Notes: generated by a model not told the origin, from the letters alone. Positions 17,686 through 27,362 are shown, numbered from the stretch's first letter. The stretch: 64,000 bases of DNA from an uncultured Clostridia bacterium (GCA_934129895.1 CAKOWY010000002.1:1-64000); one strand, 5' to 3'. Numbers and translations: made by a program.

Positions 17686-18591
17686 TTATCTCCCTTTTAT
17701 AAATTCTAATACATCTCTATAAATTTGCTCATATTCTTTTTCGTTTAATATTTCATGTCTTAAATCAGGATATAATTTACTTTTTATATTTTTATATCCT
17801 AATTTTTTCAAAAATTGTTCTAATTGATTAAATTTTTTATAATTTTGTATAACAGGATCATTTTCTCCTGCAATTAAAAAGATATTAAGCTCTTTGTTCT
17901 TTACTTCATACAAATTTGCTTTAAAAGCATTTTTCAACAATTTGTATAGATTTATAAAACCATTCGTTGTAAAAACAAATCCACATAATTCGTCATCATT
18001 ATAAATACTTATATTATTAGGATTTTTTGATAACCATTCATTTTCTGAATTATATCCTTTATTATAGCTACTAAATGTTAAATAATTTAAAACTTTATTT
18101 GTTTTCTTACCCATTCCAATAACTTTAAAGAAATACGCCATAAATATTGCAAATGTTGTAAAAGGATTTTTAGTTGGTGTTCCACATAAAATAATTTTTT
18201 CTATTTCATTATCATATTTTTGCATATATCCTCTTGCTACCAATGTTCCCATACTATGACTAAATAAGTATAACTTTTGGGTTGGGAATTTTTCTTTTAT
18301 ATATAATGTTACATCATGTAAATCATTTATTATAAAATTTGTATCTTCAGTATAAAAATATCCCAAATCTTTTTTATCTTTTACACTTTTTCCGTGTCCT
18401 CTATGATCATTTATTACACATACATATCCATTATTTGAAAAATATTCCATAAGGTTAAAATATCTCTCTTTATGTTCGGCCATCCCATGCGAAAATTGTA
18501 CAATTCCTTTTACATCTTTTTCTGGAATACTATAAGCTAATTCTATTTTTAGTCCATCACTACTCGATTCTATGCAATCATATTTTATCAT
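17686..18591 (-). CDS. alpha/beta hydrolase, lysophospholipase/monoacylglycerol lipase type
   Basis: 301 residues from the ATG at 18589-18591 (MIKYDCIESSSDG). The open frame runs further upstream, but that part is the paralog c coding sequence in another frame. Motifs: GIVQFSHGMAEHKERY (oxyanion region), NDHRGHGKS, the nucleophile elbow FSHSMGTLVARGY, the acid in AGENDPV and the histidine in DLRHEIL, so a full Ser-Asp-His triad. It is cytoplasmic by sequence and probably acts on lipid esters. It starts one base after the paralog c stop and uses that gene's glycine codons (GGAGGAGGA) as ribosome binding site. Confidence 0.88.
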   Translation of the reverse strand: MIKYDCIESSSDGLKIELAYSIPEKDVKGIVQFSHGMAEHKERYFNLMEYFSNNGYVCVINDHRGHGKSVKDKKDLGYFYTEDTNFIINDLHDVTLYIKEKFPTQKLYLFSHSMGTLVARGYMQKYDNEIEKIILCGTPTKNPFTTFAIFMAYFFKVIGMGKKTNKVLNYLTFSSYNKGYNSENEWLSKNPNNISIYNDDELCGFVFTTNGFINLYKLLKNAFKANLYEVKNKELNIFLIAGENDPVIQNYKKFNQLEQFLKKLGYKNIKSKLYPDLRHEILNEKEYEQIYRDVLEFIKGR

Positions 18592-18592
18592 T

Positions 18593-20440
18593 TTATCTAA
18601 ATCCTCCTCCTGAAGATCCACCAGCAGAACTTCCGCCTCCACTATAACTGCTTCCGCCTCCGCCACTGTCTCTACTACTTCCACTATAATCATGGCTACT
18701 ATAACTACTACTGCTGCTCGAATATCTAATATGTTTAATTCTCTTTTCTTCGGCCACTCTACCTTTAACCATTCCATTTACTCCTATATTTGTCATCTCA
18801 ATTACAGCAATACATTTTAAATCCACCCCTACATTATCTTTTATATCTAGTTCAGGATACATTTCTTTAAATTGTTTTTCAACTTTATTTGCTATTCCAA
18901 ATAACTGTGCAAAAATTAAATAATCTTCCCATAATTTTACTTCAATACTTTCTTTTTCTTTCATAAGACTATATTCTGTCAAATATTTTTTTAATCCTTT
19001 TAATTTAATTGCTTCTTCTTTTAATTTGGGGCTTAATCTTTTTCTTTTTATAGTATATTTTCTAAATAATGATCTCTTTTCTACTTCCTCACTAATAATA
19101 AATTGTTCTATTTCTAATTTATTTTTACCATAATATAATGCAGATGAAAACCATTGTTCTAACTCTCTAAAATTATTTAAACTCCATTTTTTAAATTCAT
19201 TTGGTTCTAGTATTTTATTAATACCAGATGCGTCTTTTAAAATCTCAAAAAGCTTCTTTTCGGTATAATCTTCTATTTCAACATTTTTTGAAAAATCAAT
19301 TGCATAATTTCCACTAAAAATATCAAATATTCCTTTTTTATTTTTGCATATTGTTATTTTATCTTCTTCAATCCATTTTAATAAAAATGCTCCTATAAGA
19401 TTTTTCTTTAAGTCTTGCTCTTTGGCCATATTATATGTGTTCATTACCCAATATGCTTTAAAAATGTCTTTATTAAATGGAATTTCTCTGCAATATTTTA
19501 TTTTCCAATTTGGTGGTAACTTTATATCTTTTTTTCCAATTACAAGTTGTACATTTAAAAATTTATTACTTATTCTTGGTTTAAATAATATATTTTGAAA
19601 TATAATCATAAGAACTATCATTCCTATAAAATACATAATAAAAGTATGATTTGACTCCCATATTATACTAATAATATATAAAAACCTTTTCCATGGATCA
19701 TTAGGATAAAATGCATCTTTCATTGCATCATCATATATTTGATCAAATGATTCATTAATATTATTTGTTGTATTAAAAATATTAGATTGGAATCTTGCCA
19801 TAACTACCATATAATCAGAACCAGGCATTAAATTTGTTGCACTAAAAACAATATTTCCGTCTATAAAATTTATTTCTCCTTCTGCACCAAATGCCCATAT
19901 TCTAGAATTTTCTAAAGAAAACGGAAAATCAGAATGTATAGTTATTTTTGCATTATAAATCAATAAATCCATATTTAAAAAATTAAAATATATTCCTTGA
20001 GTATCTGTATATTGTTGTACAATATTACTTATTTTATATTTTAACACATAAGTTCTATATCCATAGTTTGAAATTCCCCAACACAATTCAATCTCATTTC
20101 CATATTTATTTATTCCACATTTATATGCTTTATTTTCAAAGCTTTCGCTTGTCAACCATTGATCTTGATATTGGTATTCTTTTCCAGTATCATCAAAAAC
20201 TTGAAAATCAGATATTTCTGAATTTCCAAGATTTTTGTATTCTTTATATCCTTCAGTCCCTTCATTTAGCCATTCCTTCCAAGTTTCTGTAACATTAGCA
20301 TCTCCATTTTTATCTATATACACATCAATATCAATATCATTTATAGAATTTGCATATACTTTTCCAATAAACATATATAATAATACTATAGTAAATATAA
20401 ATATTATTTTATACATTTTTTTAACTTTTGTTTCTTTCAT
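18593..20440 (-). CDS. DUF2207 membrane protein, paralog c
   Basis: 615 residues, first gene of the operon. Signal peptide at about 10-31, extracellular DUF2207 domain (INDIDIDVYIDKNGDANVTETWKEW), membrane helix at about 262-285, cytoplasmic domain, and a longer tail rich in Ser, Tyr and Gly that ends SSAGGSSGGGFR. It is clearly more diverged than a and b but keeps the same ending. AGGGGGA ribosome binding site and a promoter just upstream. The three proteins could form a hetero-oligomer (inference). Confidence 0.85.
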   Translation of the reverse strand: MKETKVKKMYKIIFIFTIVLLYMFIGKVYANSINDIDIDVYIDKNGDANVTETWKEWLNEGTEGYKEYKNLGNSEISDFQVFDDTGKEYQYQDQWLTSESFENKAYKCGINKYGNEIELCWGISNYGYRTYVLKYKISNIVQQYTDTQGIYFNFLNMDLLIYNAKITIHSDFPFSLENSRIWAFGAEGEINFIDGNIVFSATNLMPGSDYMVVMARFQSNIFNTTNNINESFDQIYDDAMKDAFYPNDPWKRFLYIISIIWESNHTFIMYFIGMIVLMIIFQNILFKPRISNKFLNVQLVIGKKDIKLPPNWKIKYCREIPFNKDIFKAYWVMNTYNMAKEQDLKKNLIGAFLLKWIEEDKITICKNKKGIFDIFSGNYAIDFSKNVEIEDYTEKKLFEILKDASGINKILEPNEFKKWSLNNFRELEQWFSSALYYGKNKLEIEQFIISEEVEKRSLFRKYTIKRKRLSPKLKEEAIKLKGLKKYLTEYSLMKEKESIEVKLWEDYLIFAQLFGIANKVEKQFKEMYPELDIKDNVGVDLKCIAVIEMTNIGVNGMVKGRVAEEKRIKHIRYSSSSSSYSSHDYSGSSRDSGGGGSSYSGGGSSAGGSSGGGFR

Positions 20441-20463
20441 TTTTTATCCCCCTATATACATTT

Positions 20464-20492
20464 ATACTACATTTTTTTATATGTTTTGTCAA
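20464..20492 (-). promoter_or_regulatory. promoter of the DUF2207-hydrolase-tetR operon
   Basis: TTGACA (20492-20487), 17-base spacer, TAGTAT (20469-20464), with an alternative TATAAA a few bases on. The ATG of paralog c is about 24 bases downstream. Confidence 0.55.
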
Positions 20493-20507
20493 TAAAAAAT
20501 CTAGTTA

Positions 20508-21254
20508 TTACTGTATTATAGTTACTACTATTCCTAATAAAAATCCAATTATATTTCCTAAAGATACTATTTTCCCACTATATAACCTATTTGATTCTGG
20601 AATTAATTCTCCAGAAACAATATATAACATTGCTCCTGCTGCAAAACTCAAACAAATTGCAATTATTTGTTCTGAAACTCTTCCAACAATACTTCCAATT
20701 AATGCACCTATTCCTGTTGCAATTCCTGACAATATAACATACAACATTACCTTCCAAATTTTCATTCCACCATTTTTCATAGGTAATGCCATTGATATCC
20801 CTTCAGGAACATCATGGAAACAAATTGCAAGTGCCAAAGACAGTCCAAGCTTTGTTGATGCTTCAAATCCAGAGCCAATTGCAAGTCCTTCTGGAATATT
20901 ATGTATTGCTAAACCTATACTTACTATTATTCCTGTTTTTAATAAATTATTAGATATATTATTATCTAATTTTTTTATATTAAACTTTTTGTCAACTAAA
21001 ATGTCACAACCAAACATAATACTTATTCCAAAAACAATTCCTAATATTGTTAACACAATACTACTAATTTTCAATGATTCTGGTATCAAATCAAAACATA
21101 TTACTGCCATCATAAGTCCTGCGGCAAATGATAATGTAAAGCTTATTAATTTATTCGATGTATTTTTTATTATACATCCAATAACTCCTCCAATTGTTGT
21201 GCCTATTGTTCCAAAAAATAATCCTAAAATAGTTGTATTTATTATGTTTTCCAT
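20508..21254 (-). CDS. ZIP family divalent metal transporter
   Basis: 248 residues, about eight membrane helices. The two metal-binding helices are explicit: HNIPEGLAIG and HDVPEGISMALP, the signature of ZIP transporters (zinc, iron or manganese import). The glutamates and histidines of both sites are intact. The frame opens at 21278 but the AAAGGA site favours the ATG at 21252-21254 (MENIINTTIL). Neighbours give no clue to the metal. No clear terminator separates it from the DUF2207 operon promoter. Confidence 0.9.
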   Translation of the reverse strand: MENIINTTILGLFFGTIGTTIGGVIGCIIKNTSNKLISFTLSFAAGLMMAVICFDLIPESLKISSIVLTILGIVFGISIMFGCDILVDKKFNIKKLDNNISNNLLKTGIIVSIGLAIHNIPEGLAIGSGFEASTKLGLSLALAICFHDVPEGISMALPMKNGGMKIWKVMLYVILSGIATGIGALIGSIVGRVSEQIIAICLSFAAGAMLYIVSGELIPESNRLYSGKIVSLGNIIGFLLGIVVTIIQ

Positions 21255-21307
21255 AATTTGTATCCTTTCTTTTATCAAAATCTACATTGTATTAAATTTT
21301 GACATCA

Positions 21308-21349
21308 AAAAAACTCCTTTTTAAATTTATATTTAAAAAAGAGTTTTTT
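21308..21349 (-). terminator. terminator of prfA
   Basis: A long stem of 19 bp with one mismatch (21308-21326 with 21331-21349), ending 8 bases beyond the prfA stop, with A/T runs on both sides. Confidence 0.75.
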
Positions 21350-21356
21350 ATTACTT

Positions 21357-22418
21357 TTATTCTTCTTCACCTTGCAATTTATCTGCTCTATCAGCTGCTA
21401 TTAAGTTATCTATCATTTCGTCTAAATCACCATTTAAGAAATTTTCCATTTGAAAAATACTCATACCAATTCTATGGTCAGTAATACGACCTTGTGGATA
21501 ATTATATGTACGTATTTTTTCACTTCTATCTCCACTTCCTACTTGTGATTTTCTTGCATTTGCTATTTCTGAATCTTGTTTTTCCTTCTCTATATTATAA
21601 AGTCTTGAACGTAACATTTTCATTGCATATTCTCTATTTTGTAATTGTGATCTCTCTGTTTGACATTCAACTACAATTCCTGTTGGCTCATGTATAAGTC
21701 TTACAGCTGATGATGTTTTATTAATATGTTGTCCTCCAGCTCCTGATGCTCTAAATACTTCCATTTTTATATCTGCTGGATTTATTTCTATTTCAACATC
21801 TTCAACTACTGGTAATACTGCAACTGTTGCTGTTGATGTATGAATTCTTCCGCTACTTTCTGTATCTGGAACTCTTTGAACTCTGTGTACACCACTTTCA
21901 AACTTTAATCTACTATATGCACCTTTTCCTACAATCATAAAAGATATTTCTTTATAACCACCTAGTTCTGTTTCATTCTCATTTAATACTTCTATTTTCC
22001 AATGTTTTCTTTCTGCATACATAGAATACATTCTAAATAGTGTTGCAGCAAATAATGCAGCTTCTTCTCCACCTGCACCACCACGTATTTCACAAATAAT
22101 GTTTTTATCATCATTTGGATCTTTAGGAATTAATAAAGCTTTTAGTTCTTCTTCTATATGTGGCAATTTTTCTTTTGCCTCATAAAAATCTGCTTCAGCT
22201 AATTCTTTTAATTCTTTATCTTCCATCATTTCTTTTGCTTCATCCATACGTTGTTTTTCTTTTTTATATTCTCTATATTTTTGTACAACTTCTTCTATTG
22301 AACTATGTTCTTTTATTAGTTTTTGCCATTCTGATTGATTTGCTATTACTTCTGGATCACTAATTAATTTTGTTAGTTCCTCATACCTTTTTTCTACAGC
22401 TTCTAATTTGTCAAACAT
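21357..22418 (-). CDS. prfA: peptide chain release factor 1
   Basis: 353 residues. The catalytic GGQ is at 228-230 ([17 protein letters not shown]), and the PXT-type recognition region for UAG/UAA is [11 protein letters not shown]. Domains in order: coiled N-terminal domain, codon-recognition superdomain, peptidyl-hydrolysis domain. It ends translation on the ribosome. GAAGGAG site before the ATG, and a near-perfect sigma-A promoter 38-66 bases upstream. Alone in its transcript here; prmC, a frequent partner, is not adjacent. Confidence 0.96.
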   Translation of the reverse strand: MFDKLEAVEKRYEELTKLISDPEVIANQSEWQKLIKEHSSIEEVVQKYREYKKEKQRMDEAKEMMEDKELKELAEADFYEAKEKLPHIEEELKALLIPKDPNDDKNIICEIRGGAGGEEAALFAATLFRMYSMYAERKHWKIEVLNENETELGGYKEISFMIVGKGAYSRLKFESGVHRVQRVPDTESSGRIHTSTATVAVLPVVEDVEIEINPADIKMEVFRASGAGGQHINKTSSAVRLIHEPTGIVVECQTERSQLQNREYAMKMLRSRLYNIEKEKQDSEIANARKSQVGSGDRSEKIRTYNYPQGRITDHRIGMSIFQMENFLNGDLDEMIDNLIAADRADKLQGEEE

Positions 22419-22455
22419 AAATTTTCTCCTTCATTATTACTTTTTAACGTTTTTT

Positions 22456-22484
22456 ATTATACTACATATTAGCATATTTTTCAA
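22456..22484 (-). promoter_or_regulatory. sigma-A promoter of prfA
   Basis: TTGAAA (22484-22479), 17-base spacer, TATAAT (22461-22456). Confidence 0.75.
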
Positions 22485-22505
22485 GTATTTTAAGGGATTA
22501 TTGAA

Positions 22506-24458
22506 TTATATTTCAATTAAATTAAAATTAATTCTTACTTTTTCTAAGATCTTTGTTTCTCTGTTTGTACAAGTAAATATTATAATTTGTCTTTCACTAT
22601 ATTCTTTTGATAGAAATATTAAAATATTTCTTAATCTTTCTTCATCGAAAAAAGCAAATGCTTCATCTAATATTATTGGTACTTTTTCATCAGAAACTTC
22701 ATCTAGCATTGCTAGCCTTAGGGAAAGATATATTTGATCTATTGTTCCCACACTTAATCTTTCTGCTGGTACATAATTTCCATTTTTTAATTCTACAACT
22801 AATCCTTGTTCATCATTAAATAATATTTTACTATATTTATTATCTGTAATTCTAGAAATATTCTTTGATAATTGTTCAGAAAATGTAGGACTAACATCAT
22901 TTTTCATTTTTTGGTATGCTTTTTCCAATAATTTTTTTGCTAATTCTATTGATTCATTTTCTTTATTTAAGTTATCAATTTCTTGTTCAATTATTTCTTG
23001 TTGTTCTTCTAAATCAGATAATATTTCTAATTGTTTTTCAATATTTTCTTTTATTAATTCTAATTTATTTAATTCATATTTTGAATTATCTAATTTATTT
23101 TGTAATATTTCTATTTTTTTATCTATTTCTCGATTATTAAATAATTGATTAATTTCTTCCTGAGTATATTTAATATAATTTTTATTCATTACTTGTTGCT
23201 TATGTAAATTAAATAAAAATACATTTCTATTTTTATCTTTTTTTATTTCATCTTCTAATAAATTTGTATTATTATTTAATGCTGTTAATTCATTTTCTAA
23301 TTTTTCTATTTCTTCTTTATAATCTTTTATATTATTATTATTTTTTTCTTCAAATTCATTTATTTTTTTGTTTAATTTTTTTACTTTTAAAATATATATT
23401 AAAATATATATTGGTAAAAATACATAACCAATTTTTGGAACAATTTTATTGCTTGTAAAATATGGCATTCCAAATATCCATGCAATTTCTAAAATAATTA
23501 TTATTAAAAATATTATTCTTAATTTTTTTTGCTTTTTCTTTTTTATTTCTTTTTTATTTTTTACTTTTTTATTATTTTTTATTTCTTCAAAGTTTTCATT
23601 TTTTTCTTTAATATTTCTATTTAATATTATTTTTTTTGCATTATTTTCTTCAATTATTTTTTCTTTTATTTTTATAACTTCATTATTTGTTTTATCTTTT
23701 TCATATACATCTTTTATTTGTTTTAACAATACCATTTGGTCTTCATCATCTTTTATTTCTGATTTTATTTCTATTATATTTTCAATATTTTCAGATTGAT
23801 TTTTTTGATATTGTTTTAATTCATTTATTTTTTCTTCATTTTCTTCAAATTTTCTTTTTGCAATATTTATTGGTTTATCTTTACTTCTATTTGTACCTAT
23901 TGTTTCCAATTGAATTTTATTTAATTCATCTAATGTTTCTTGATACGAAATATTATCTTCACCTGTTCTTAATAAATTTGAAATTTTTTCTATCATTGAA
24001 TTTCTTATATTTTTTCCTATTTTTACTTCTTGTTGCATAGATATAGATGTTGCTAAAAACATTTTTGAATCAATATGTGTTTGATCATAAAAAAAGGTAC
24101 TCCCATTCTTTTTATCTGTTCTAAATTCAGAAGATATTTCTTCACCATTTTGATTAAATATTTTTGGACTTTTTTTATCAAATTCTCTATATATTTCATA
24201 TTTTTCTTTATTATCTAATTCGTATATTAATTTTCCGGAAAATTCATCTGTATCCCATGGTTTATATTTTTCATAATCAGATATTTCTTTTCCGTTTTTT
24301 AATTTTGAGGCTCCATATAATATATTAAAAATAAAATTTAATACTGTTGATTTTCCACTTTCATTTTTTCCAGAAATAATATTTAATTTATTATTTAATT
24401 TTATTTCTTTATTTTTTATTTTACCATACGAATTTATTTTTATATTATTTATTTTCAA
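22506..24458 (-). CDS. YhaN-like SMC/Rad50-type ATPase with a membrane segment
   Basis: 650 residues. N-terminal half-ATPase with Walker A (ISGKNESGKST), a long coiled coil interrupted at about 325-375 by two hydrophobic helices (IIFLIIIILEIAWIFGMPYF, then IGYVFLPIYILIYIL), a second coiled coil, and a C-terminal half with signature LSVGTIDQIYLSLRLAMLD and Walker B VPIILDEAFAFFDEE. The plan matches Rad50/SbcC reduced in size, and YhaN of Bacillus. With the nuclease encoded upstream it probably processes DNA ends. An ATG at 24471 lies inside the ribosome binding site GGAGGG; TTG at 24456-24458 (KINNIKINSYG) has proper spacing and is my choice. Confidence 0.85.
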   Translation of the reverse strand: MKINNIKINSYGKIKNKEIKLNNKLNIISGKNESGKSTVLNFIFNILYGASKLKNGKEISDYEKYKPWDTDEFSGKLIYELDNKEKYEIYREFDKKSPKIFNQNGEEISSEFRTDKKNGSTFFYDQTHIDSKMFLATSISMQQEVKIGKNIRNSMIEKISNLLRTGEDNISYQETLDELNKIQLETIGTNRSKDKPINIAKRKFEENEEKINELKQYQKNQSENIENIIEIKSEIKDDEDQMVLLKQIKDVYEKDKTNNEVIKIKEKIIEENNAKKIILNRNIKEKNENFEEIKNNKKVKNKKEIKKKKQKKLRIIFLIIIILEIAWIFGMPYFTSNKIVPKIGYVFLPIYILIYILKVKKLNKKINEFEEKNNNNIKDYKEEIEKLENELTALNNNTNLLEDEIKKDKNRNVFLFNLHKQQVMNKNYIKYTQEEINQLFNNREIDKKIEILQNKLDNSKYELNKLELIKENIEKQLEILSDLEEQQEIIEQEIDNLNKENESIELAKKLLEKAYQKMKNDVSPTFSEQLSKNISRITDNKYSKILFNDEQGLVVELKNGNYVPAERLSVGTIDQIYLSLRLAMLDEVSDEKVPIILDEAFAFFDEERLRNILIFLSKEYSERQIIIFTCTNRETKILEKVRINFNLIEI

Positions 24459-24476
24459 AATAAATCCCTCCATATA

Positions 24477-25544
24477 TTATTTATTCATTATTTCCATTAC
24501 TATTTCGAATGATTTTTCTAATATTTCTTCACTATAATTATTTTTTTCTTCTAAAATTTCTTTTGCAAATAAACCTTTTAAATTATTTTCTTGTGAAATT
24601 TCTTCAATATTATAATTTATTTTTGTTTTATTTTTTATTTTTATTATTTTTTCATTCAAATTATATTTATATAAATTAAGTACATTTATTTCAAAATTTC
24701 TTTTTCCAATTAATACTATTTCATATAAATTATTTTCATCTAAATATAATGTATTTATTTTTTCTATTAATTCTTCAATTGAAAAAATTTTGGAACAATC
24801 TAATTCATATTTTACAAATTCAGTATTATCAATTTTTATGTATTTTAATTTATTTTTATTTTTTTGAATTTCACCTGTAACCATTCCATGTTCTCCAAGC
24901 TCATCAAATCCCATTGCTATTGTTGAACCAGGATATATTATTTTTCCATCTTTTGAAAAATTATTTTTATGTATATGTCCTAATGCTACATAATCAAATC
25001 CTTTTTTCTCGAGCATTTTTTTACTCAAAGAATTATATTTCATTTCTTCTGTAGTAGCTCCATCAAGAGTTCCATGAATAATTAATATATTTAATTTTTC
25101 TGGATTTTCTATTTTTAATTTATCATATTCTAAATTTGAACATGAAAAATTATCAAAACCATATCCATATATATCGGCATCATCTGTTTCAACTTTTTCA
25201 AACTTTGGACCAAATATATGTACATTTTCACTCCATTCGTAATTATTATAATAAGAATTTTTTAAAAATGGGTCATGATTTCCAGGAGCAATAAAAATTA
25301 ATGTATCTTTTATTTCTTTAAACAAATCATTTATATAATCTATTGTTGATCTTCTTATACTTTCATGTTCATATAAATCTCCAGCAATAAAAAAATATTT
25401 TATATCATTATCTTTAATATAATTTATTATTTTTCTGAATGCCATTCTTTGATCATATCTTCTTCTATCTCCTATTCCATTCTTATCTGATAACATTTTA
25501 AATTGTGTATCTAAATGTGAATCGGCAATATGTATAAATTTCAT
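24477..25544 (-). CDS. SbcD/YhaO-like metallophosphoesterase, DNA exonuclease subunit
   Basis: 355 residues. The Mre11-type phosphodiesterase motifs are complete: MKFIHIADSHLD, FIAGDLYEHE, IFIAPGNHDPF, ILIIHGTLDG and VALGHIHKNN (metal ligands D, H, N). It would supply Mn-dependent nuclease activity to the Rad50-like ATPase encoded immediately downstream (ATG or TTG within 3-18 bases of this stop). C-terminal capping domain from about 260. AAAGGAATG site. The GDRRRYDQR region after motif I is typical of the YhaO branch, so I prefer that over canonical SbcD. Confidence 0.88.
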   Translation of the reverse strand: MKFIHIADSHLDTQFKMLSDKNGIGDRRRYDQRMAFRKIINYIKDNDIKYFFIAGDLYEHESIRRSTIDYINDLFKEIKDTLIFIAPGNHDPFLKNSYYNNYEWSENVHIFGPKFEKVETDDADIYGYGFDNFSCSNLEYDKLKIENPEKLNILIIHGTLDGATTEEMKYNSLSKKMLEKKGFDYVALGHIHKNNFSKDGKIIYPGSTIAMGFDELGEHGMVTGEIQKNKNKLKYIKIDNTEFVKYELDCSKIFSIEELIEKINTLYLDENNLYEIVLIGKRNFEINVLNLYKYNLNEKIIKIKNKTKINYNIEEISQENNLKGLFAKEILEEKNNYSEEILEKSFEIVMEIMNK

Positions 25545-25586
25545 TTTATCACATTCCTTTCAATCTTTTGTCAATTTTACATATTT

Positions 25587-25615
25587 ATTCTATACTACTT
25601 ACCTTGGTTTTTCAA
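25587..25615 (-). promoter_or_regulatory. sigma-A promoter of the yhaO-yhaN-like operon
   Basis: TTGAAA (25615-25610), 17-base spacer, TAGAAT (25592-25587). About 43 bases before the ATG. Confidence 0.6.
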
Positions 25616-25652
25616 GTCTTTTTTCAATAAAGTTTTTGCATAGTTCAAAAAT

Positions 25653-25676
25653 CCCTAGGCTTGCAACAGCCTAGGG
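25653..25676 (-). terminator. terminator of the 25.7-27.2 kb LPXTG gene
   Basis: A GC-rich perfect 9-bp stem CCCTAGGCT/AGCCTAGGG (25653-25661 with 25668-25676), followed on the minus strand by ATTTTTGAA. It starts 7 bases beyond the stop. Confidence 0.85.
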
Positions 25677-25682
25677 TATTTT

Positions 25683-27206
25683 TTATTTTATATCTTTATA
25701 TAATCTATTTTTATGGTGTGCATATATTAATAATGATATAGTAGCTATAATAGAAAAAACAATCATATTTTTTATTCCCGTATTTGGTAAATTTCCTGGA
25801 GCTACTGTTGTATCATTTGTTTCATCTTCTTTTTGGTTTGTATTATTATCTACTGTTATTTCAACAAGTTTTATTTTTGGACTTGATTCTAATAATGCTG
25901 TTATTTCTTTTTCTGCACTATCTACGTATATTAATTCTGTCTTCTCATTTGTTGCAATTTCTTTATTTAATAAATCTTTATTTTTCATATCTTTTATCTT
26001 CAATGTATATTTTATACTTACATCTTTATCAGCTTCTATTGTACCAATATTCCAAATAAAATATTTATCATCTTTTATTTTAGATATATCTATAGAATCA
26101 TTTTCAACTTCTATATCAAAATTATTCAATATTTCATCTGAAAAATATTCTTTTATTTTTACAGACTTTAAATCTGCTCTTTTTTCTTCTGTTGTTCCTA
26201 AATCTAAATGTTCATTAACAATTTTACTCATATTTGAAATATCCATTGTGTACATTGAACCATAAGTTGGATTCTCTTCTGTTCCATATATTTTTTCTCT
26301 ATATTCAGTTATATTTATAGTAAATGATTTTTCCTTTGTTTCATCATCATACCATGTTTCATTTTCTTCTTTATTTTCTTGTTCCAATATTATAAAATCA
26401 ACATCATTATCTTTTAATTTTAATATTTCACCTTTTGTATTTTCAACTACTTTATTATATAATGCTTCAACAGATTCTTTTGCTGTTTTATATACTTTAT
26501 TGTCTCCATATTCAAAATGTGATCTAGTTCCTATAGATATTTGTGGCATAGAATCATATACTGATATTAAAATTTTATTTACATTTTTTGAAAATGTTTT
26601 ATTTGCCAATCTTATTGCTGCTTGATAATTTGATCTATATTTCTTCTTGTCAGTATTCATTTTTTTAAAATCAGACAATAATTTAGTAGAATCATTTGTT
26701 AATTCTGCTATTATTTCAGCATTTTCTTCTGTTCCATCAACATTTGATTCATCATCTTCTCCAACTACAACATTTCCATCTTTTTTAACTATACTATCTA
26801 TTGTTCCTTTCATACCAATTATTCCAACTTTAGTATTTGGATTCTTCGGTAATACATAAGCTGTTATCATTTGTAAATAACTCAAATATTGTTCATAATT
26901 AGCTGTATCATTTACAAGATTTTCATCAAATATTGCAAGTATTTCTGTATTTTCATACTTCGTCTGACTTGTATTTTTTGATGTATTAGATACCGTTAAT
27001 TCTACTGTTGCTTCTCCTTTTTTTTCATTTAAATTAATCAATTTCTTAGAAAATTTTCCACCATCATTTTCTAAATATTTAATTTCACTTGATTCTTGCA
27101 CTGTTTTTAATTCTGTCTGAATATCAACTGCAAAAACTGTAGAAATTGATGTTACTATAATAAAAAATATTATAGCAAGACTCATAACTTTTGTTACTCT
27201 TTTCAT
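25683..27206 (-). CDS. LPXTG-anchored surface protein with a degenerate VWA-like domain
   Basis: 507 residues. Signal peptide at 1-26 (ending STVFA), a VWA-like fold at about 85-290 (ENTEILAIFDENLVND, then KVGIIGMKG and NKILISVYDSM), a second beta domain with DUF11-like WNIGTIEADKDVSIKYTLKI, and a C-terminal sorting signal NLPNTG, hydrophobic helix and KNRLYKDIK tail. The normal MIDAS triplet DxSxS is replaced by DENLV, so metal-dependent adhesion may be lost. It should be covalently attached to the wall by a sortase, none of which is encoded here. Own promoter and terminator. Confidence 0.8.
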   Translation of the reverse strand: MKRVTKVMSLAIIFFIIVTSISTVFAVDIQTELKTVQESSEIKYLENDGGKFSKKLINLNEKKGEATVELTVSNTSKNTSQTKYENTEILAIFDENLVNDTANYEQYLSYLQMITAYVLPKNPNTKVGIIGMKGTIDSIVKKDGNVVVGEDDESNVDGTEENAEIIAELTNDSTKLLSDFKKMNTDKKKYRSNYQAAIRLANKTFSKNVNKILISVYDSMPQISIGTRSHFEYGDNKVYKTAKESVEALYNKVVENTKGEILKLKDNDVDFIILEQENKEENETWYDDETKEKSFTINITEYREKIYGTEENPTYGSMYTMDISNMSKIVNEHLDLGTTEEKRADLKSVKIKEYFSDEILNNFDIEVENDSIDISKIKDDKYFIWNIGTIEADKDVSIKYTLKIKDMKNKDLLNKEIATNEKTELIYVDSAEKEITALLESSPKIKLVEITVDNNTNQKEDETNDTTVAPGNLPNTGIKNMIVFSIIATISLLIYAHHKNRLYKDIK

Positions 27207-27232
27207 TATTTTTCCTCCTATGTTTTTTTCCC

Positions 27233-27261
27233 ATTATATAAAATTAATATAAATTTGTAAA
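27233..27261 (-). promoter_or_regulatory. sigma-A promoter of the VWA-like LPXTG gene
   Basis: TTTACA (27261-27256), 17-base spacer, TATAAT (27238-27233), 27 bases before the ATG. Confidence 0.65.
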
Positions 27262-27316
27262 TACTTTTTTATTTAATTTTATTTCAAATGCAAGATTCCC
27301 TAGTAAAATATTACAA

Positions 27317-27358
27317 AAAAATAAAGTAAAAAACCTTAATGCTTTCTACTTTATTTTT
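27317..27358 (-). terminator. terminator of the coupling-protein operon
   Basis: A 12-bp perfect stem (27317-27328 with 27347-27358) with an 18-base loop, 5 bases beyond the stop of the coupling-protein gene. Confidence 0.65.
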
Positions 27359-27362
27359 GTTT

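Noticed and set aside
18592..18777. 62-residue N-terminal extension of the alpha/beta hydrolase
   Set aside because: It is the Ser/Gly-rich tail of paralog c read in another frame; the hydrolase fold starts at MIKYDCIES.
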